The position numbers and the translations under genes were made by a program. Below are positions 6,601 through 8,128 of a DNA stretch of 8,128 nucleotides, one piece after another. The notes beneath the pieces are model-generated. The model had not been told where the DNA came from, searched no databases, and saw only the letters and a list, made by a program, of their open reading frames with translations. The DNA lies in the NCBI GenBank assembly GCA_001464165.1, contig LNEX01000523.1, positions 1-8,128 on the forward strand, given 5' to 3'. This DNA comes from a bacterium Ga0077546 (GTDB taxonomy: Bacteria; Cyanobacteriota; Vampirovibrionia; Obscuribacterales; Obscuribacteraceae). The first letter of the stretch is position 1; the number at the start of each line of letters is the position of its first letter.

Positions 6601-7492
6601 AGCCAAAAAGCTCATGGATAAACTAGCAGCCAAGCAAAAAGCAGACGGCAGCATTGGCGACACAAAGAGTTCAATTGTTGGCAGTGAAGGAGAAGCCCTG
6701 GCAGTAGAGGGAGCCGCTCTAACTACACTAGCTTGGATGCGCGAACCACAGTACGCTGGTAACGTAGAAAAGTCAGTGAAGTTCTTGGCCGACTCATGCA
6801 AGGCTGGAAGATATGGTTCTACACAATCGACAGTGCTAGCCTTGCGCGCTATTGTCACTTACGACAAACTACGGGCTAAGCCAAAGGCACCAGGTAAGGT
6901 GCGCCTCTATGTCGACGGCCAATCAATTGGTGATTGGGCTGACTTTACCCCAGCTACAACTGGCGCTATCAAATTGCCCGACCTCAGTGAGCTACTGACA
7001 CCTGGTGAGCACAAACTAGAGCTGCGTATGGAAGGCGGCGCACCAATGCCCTACTCAATGGCAGTCAACTACAATGCCGTTAAGCCAGCCAGTTCAGACC
7101 AATGCAAACTAGATTTAAAAGTGTCATTAGCTCAAACTAAACTGACAGAAGGCAATGCCACTGAAGCTAACGTAACAGTGACAAACAAAAAGAAGGCAGT
7201 AGTACCTACGCCTGTTGCTATCATCGGGCTGCCTGGCGGCCTTGAGCCACGCCACGACCAGCTAAAAGAGCTGGTGAAGAAAGGCAAAATTGATGCCTAC
7301 GAAGTGCGTGGTCGCGAAGTGGTGCTCTACTGGCGCACCCTTGATGCCGAGGCAAAAGTAGAGATTCCACTTAGCTTAATTGCGGCTGTACCCGGCAGCT
7401 ACACTGGCCCAGCCAGCCGCGCCTATCTCTATTACACAGACGAGAACAAACAATGGGTAGATGGGGTAGCAGTGGAGATCGCAGCGAAGTAA
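3542..7492 (+). CDS. Main body of the A2M-like gene, out of frame with its 5' part
   Basis: This is the body of a large bacterial alpha-2-macroglobulin, a periplasmic or secreted protein thought to trap attacking proteases through a thioester. Residue numbers count from the nominal GTG at 3488, but family-like sequence begins at about residue 19 (KVTYPWNG). Macroglobulin-like beta domains fill about 20-450 (for example APRLKSQITFLRDGYGPGEK at 43-62 and VVGVTVTDDSVLE at 364-376 region). A Met-rich low-complexity segment follows (about 474-580). The A2M/MG7 signature TETLFWNSGVKTDAKTGEAT starts near 615. The thioester motif CFEQ (C864, Q867; 6077-6088) is intact, followed by the helical thioester domain (GHEALTAFGL, GGFSRKRRALHTW) and a C-terminal beta domain. 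Including the 5' part, the gene encodes about 1450 residues, normal for the family. Nothing upstream of 3488 looks like a dedicated start site, so this part is probably not translated on its own. Neighbouring A2M partners such as penicillin-binding protein 1C are absent. Confidence 0.9.
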   Translation, partial: AVKVTYPWNGHAPAERKFDIRAYRAPRLKSQITFLRDGYGPGEKVSATLDVKRAEGGVPTGAKVSVTAVVDGVAISGATAKVDSNGLCSVSLDLPHDIPRGEGTLALIIEDGGVVETASKTIPILLQTVDLKMYPEGGDLIAGYPNRLYIQATLPNGKPADLAGKLIAKGSNGSLTDVTVAEFATEHEGRGRIQFTPDANKDYFLTINEPAGIKTTYPLPQAKAAGALIRAEQDTFAKGQPVTVLVGASNQKFSVTLAKRETVISECHVDLSKRSDVKAGTLLPITFVVPDDAEGVLTATIWSDKDVPLAERLIFRAPQHPLKVSITQDKKNYVPGDKAKLTVKATDENDKPVAAVVGVTVTDDSVLEMIEKREQAPRLPVMAFLEPEVSDLADAHVYLDEKNSKAALATDLLLGTQGWRRFALMDLAKFIEKNGDKARRVVALKIQAQHEVRKAMKEGGQMRFRGGGMAFGAPGMAMEMANMAMPMAAPAAPAPSGMGGAPQEVPMEDEAKDQAPQASDKKMPARQEIAAASARPMPELQAAQNKIQMAMGKADAMERKARLIDGDAMLDNELAFSRSAQNDLVMVREFAYEVRKDRNPTDRVDFTETLFWNSGVKTDAKTGEATVSFGLNDSVSTFRVFADAFNSDGALGATNIGVESVQPFYAELKMPLEVTAGDHILLPVSMVNATSSELVSPDISINLNGESKESSKAQFKLLPLVKNDSALGAGGRVRYIQPIDVDALQLGATKSGEATVGVGTFPLILSAKSGLFQDKVTRTLSVKAKGFPIEKCFGGMLEPGKTVVHTITIPKEVINGSIASNTAVYPTPLANMTEALERLIQDPCGCFEQTCSTSYPLTMAQQYFLSHTGVDPKLVESSRKKLDTGYKMLVGFWCPDKGYEWFGENPGHEALTAFGLMHFSDMAQVREVDKTMVANTRAWLFKQKDGKGGFSRKRRALHTWIEDKDCSNAYILWSLLETGQPASDLKPEIDSLKSAAASSQNSYVLALAANALYLSDNKAEAKKLMDKLAAKQKADGSIGDTKSSIVGSEGEALAVEGAALTTLAWMREPQYAGNVEKSVKFLADSCKAGRYGSTQSTVLALRAIVTYDKLRAKPKAPGKVRLYVDGQSIGDWADFTPATTGAIKLPDLSELLTPGEHKLELRMEGGAPMPYSMAVNYNAVKPASSDQCKLDLKVSLAQTKLTEGNATEANVTVTNKKKAVVPTPVAIIGLPGGLEPRHDQLKELVKKGKIDAYEVRGREVVLYWRTLDAEAKVEIPLSLIAAVPGSYTGPASRAYLYYTDENKQWVDGVAVEIAAK
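4907..5227 (+). other. Met/Ala/Pro-rich bait-region candidate within the A2M-like protein
   Basis: About 107 codons with 16 methionines, many in the pattern Met-Ala-Met, plus Ala/Pro stretches and then a charged Gln/Lys/Ala-rich part. It interrupts the family-like sequence after LLGTQGWRRFAL and ends just before the MG7 signature, the position where A2M proteins carry the protease-sensitive bait region. Low complexity and mixed cleavable residues fit that role. The functional assignment is inferred from position. Confidence 0.55.
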
Positions 7493-7580
7493 GGACGCCA
7501 CAACGAAGCAGGAAATCGCTGCAATGTGAGAGCCGTGTAGAGAATCAAGCCCCTCTTTACATCAGAAGGAACTCAGGACA

Positions 7581-7630
7581 GCATCGGGTCTCATAGGTTA
7601 AACTTGCTCAACACCTAGAGGACCCGATGC
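7581..7630 (+). promoter_or_regulatory. Long leader hairpin masking the patatin ribosome binding site
   Basis: GCATCGGGTC (7581-7590) and GACCCGATGC (7621-7630) are perfect 10-base inverted repeats. Pairing continues with TC/GA (7591-7592 with 7618-7619) and TAGGT/ACCTA (7594-7598 with 7613-7617), with only single-base bulges at G7620 and A7593, leaving a loop of about 14 nt. The 3' arm contains the Shine-Dalgarno AGAGGA (7617-7622) and ends on the base before the ATG at 7631. No T-run follows, so it is not a normal terminator. The preceding 7493-7580 holds no gene, no clear promoter and no convincing terminator after the A2M stop. A role in controlling translation is inferred. Confidence 0.6.
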
Positions 7631-8128
7631 ATGCGCAAGACTTTTGCCACCCTAATTTCACTTGCACTAACTAGCTGTTTTGCAATCAACAGCGCATCGG
7701 CCCTTGATTCTGATATCTCAAGCAGCAAAGATACCCAAGGTTCTAAGCGGCCTAAAGTCGGTCTAGCTCTTGGCGGTGGCGGTTCAAGAGGCTCGGCACA
7801 CGTCGGTGTTCTTAAAGTTTTACTTGAGGAAAATATTCCGATTGACTTAATTGCTGGCACAAGCATAGGTTCAGTCGTAGGCGGCTTCTACGCTTCTGGA
7901 ATGCCCATGGAAGATATCGCTCAAGTATTCGAAAAGAACACCTTCACCAAAGAATTTGCGCCGATGCCAATCTTGCGCTTGATGCTTGAGCCAACAGCAC
8001 TAACTTTAAGAATGTTTGGCTATCGCCCTTACGACGGACTCTACTATGGTTGGAAATTCAGAAAGTATGCAGACAAAGCCGTCGGTGATAAAAGAATAGA
8101 GCAATTTAACATACCCTATGCCGCCGTT
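7631..8128 (+). CDS. Exported patatin-like phospholipase, 3' end beyond window
   Basis: The first 166 residues of a patatin-family serine hydrolase, expected to release fatty acids from phospholipids or other lipids with a Ser-Asp dyad. The oxyanion-hole motif GGGGSRG (48-54) and nucleophile elbow GTSIG with Ser78 are complete. The catalytic Asp motif should lie just past the edge, since the visible end (EQFNIPYAAV) is the strand that leads to it. The N-terminus MRKTFATLISLAL is an export signal. It could be cut by signal peptidase I after Ser-Ala-Ser-Ala (A24), or processed as a lipoprotein at Leu-Thr-Ser-Cys (C16). The ATG at 7631 is chosen because it is in frame and lies 8 nt after AGAGGA; the ATG at 7627 is in another frame. 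The gene starts 138 nt after the A2M stop with no evident terminator between, so co-transcription is possible. A strong hairpin covers its ribosome binding site. Confidence 0.9.
   Translation, partial: MRKTFATLISLALTSCFAINSASALDSDISSSKDTQGSKRPKVGLALGGGGSRGSAHVGVLKVLLEENIPIDLIAGTSIGSVVGGFYASGMPMEDIAQVFEKNTFTKEFAPMPILRLMLEPTALTLRMFGYRPYDGLYYGWKFRKYADKAVGDKRIEQFNIPYAAV

Noticed and set aside
6577..6858. Minus-strand open frames inside the A2M-like gene and opposite the patatin gene (7615-7866)
   Set aside because: They oppose strongly family-like coding sequence and lack their own ribosome binding sites or domains.
7481..7522. GCAGCGA/TCGCTGC inverted repeat spanning the A2M stop codon
   Set aside because: Only 7 bp with a 28-nt loop and no T-run; too weak to call a terminator.
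7581..7630. Reading the 7581-7630 hairpin as the terminator of the A2M gene
   Set aside because: No T-run follows it, and it ends at the start codon of the next gene with the Shine-Dalgarno inside its 3' arm.

Overview
The window looks like a chromosomal stretch from a free-living, Gram-negative-type bacterium of moderate GC content. It carries membrane-anchored Hanks-type kinases, a small universal stress protein, a large exported alpha-2-macroglobulin (A2M)-like protein and an exported patatin. The A2M and thioester sequence style, and the abundance of kinases with a two-helix membrane anchor, would fit a non-photosynthetic relative of Cyanobacteria (Melainabacteria/Vampirovibrionia, for example the Obscuribacter group) or a planctomycete-like lineage. 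That placement is an impression from protein style, not a measured result.

Layout. The left 2.4 kb is a minus-strand operon of two related kinases. The first (951-2363) is complete, with a two-helix hairpin, a possible PH-like cytoplasmic domain and a C-terminal kinase domain. The second (957 down to 1) overlaps it by 7 nt, has the same layout and runs off the window after the start of its kinase domain. It has no stop codon inside the window, so it is easy to miss. A 156-bp divergent spacer separates this operon from a plus-strand universal stress protein gene (2520-2954), which has an extended -10 promoter, a strong Shine-Dalgarno and a downstream hairpin terminator.

From 3145 to 7492 there is one long A2M-family gene, split in this sequence. 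The signal peptide and first macroglobulin-like segment are in one frame up to about 3540. The rest, including an intact CFEQ thioester motif, continues in a different frame from about 3542. About fifteen residues expected at the junction seem to be missing, so a short deletion is more likely than a single-base error. The protein also has a Met/Ala/Pro-rich segment at the bait-region position and two extra cysteines flanking the thioester.

The right end (7631 to the edge) is the 5' part of an exported patatin-like phospholipase. The 50 nt directly before its start codon form a near-perfect long hairpin whose 3' arm contains the Shine-Dalgarno, which suggests translational control.

Functionally the right half reads as envelope protection or surface interaction: a protease-trapping A2M and a secreted or lipid-anchored lipase. 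The left half is signalling and stress response. No direct functional link between the halves can be shown. The most notable items are the patatin leader hairpin, the A2M frame break and the coupled pair of paralogous membrane kinases. No tRNA, rRNA, CRISPR array, insertion sequence or phage gene was seen.
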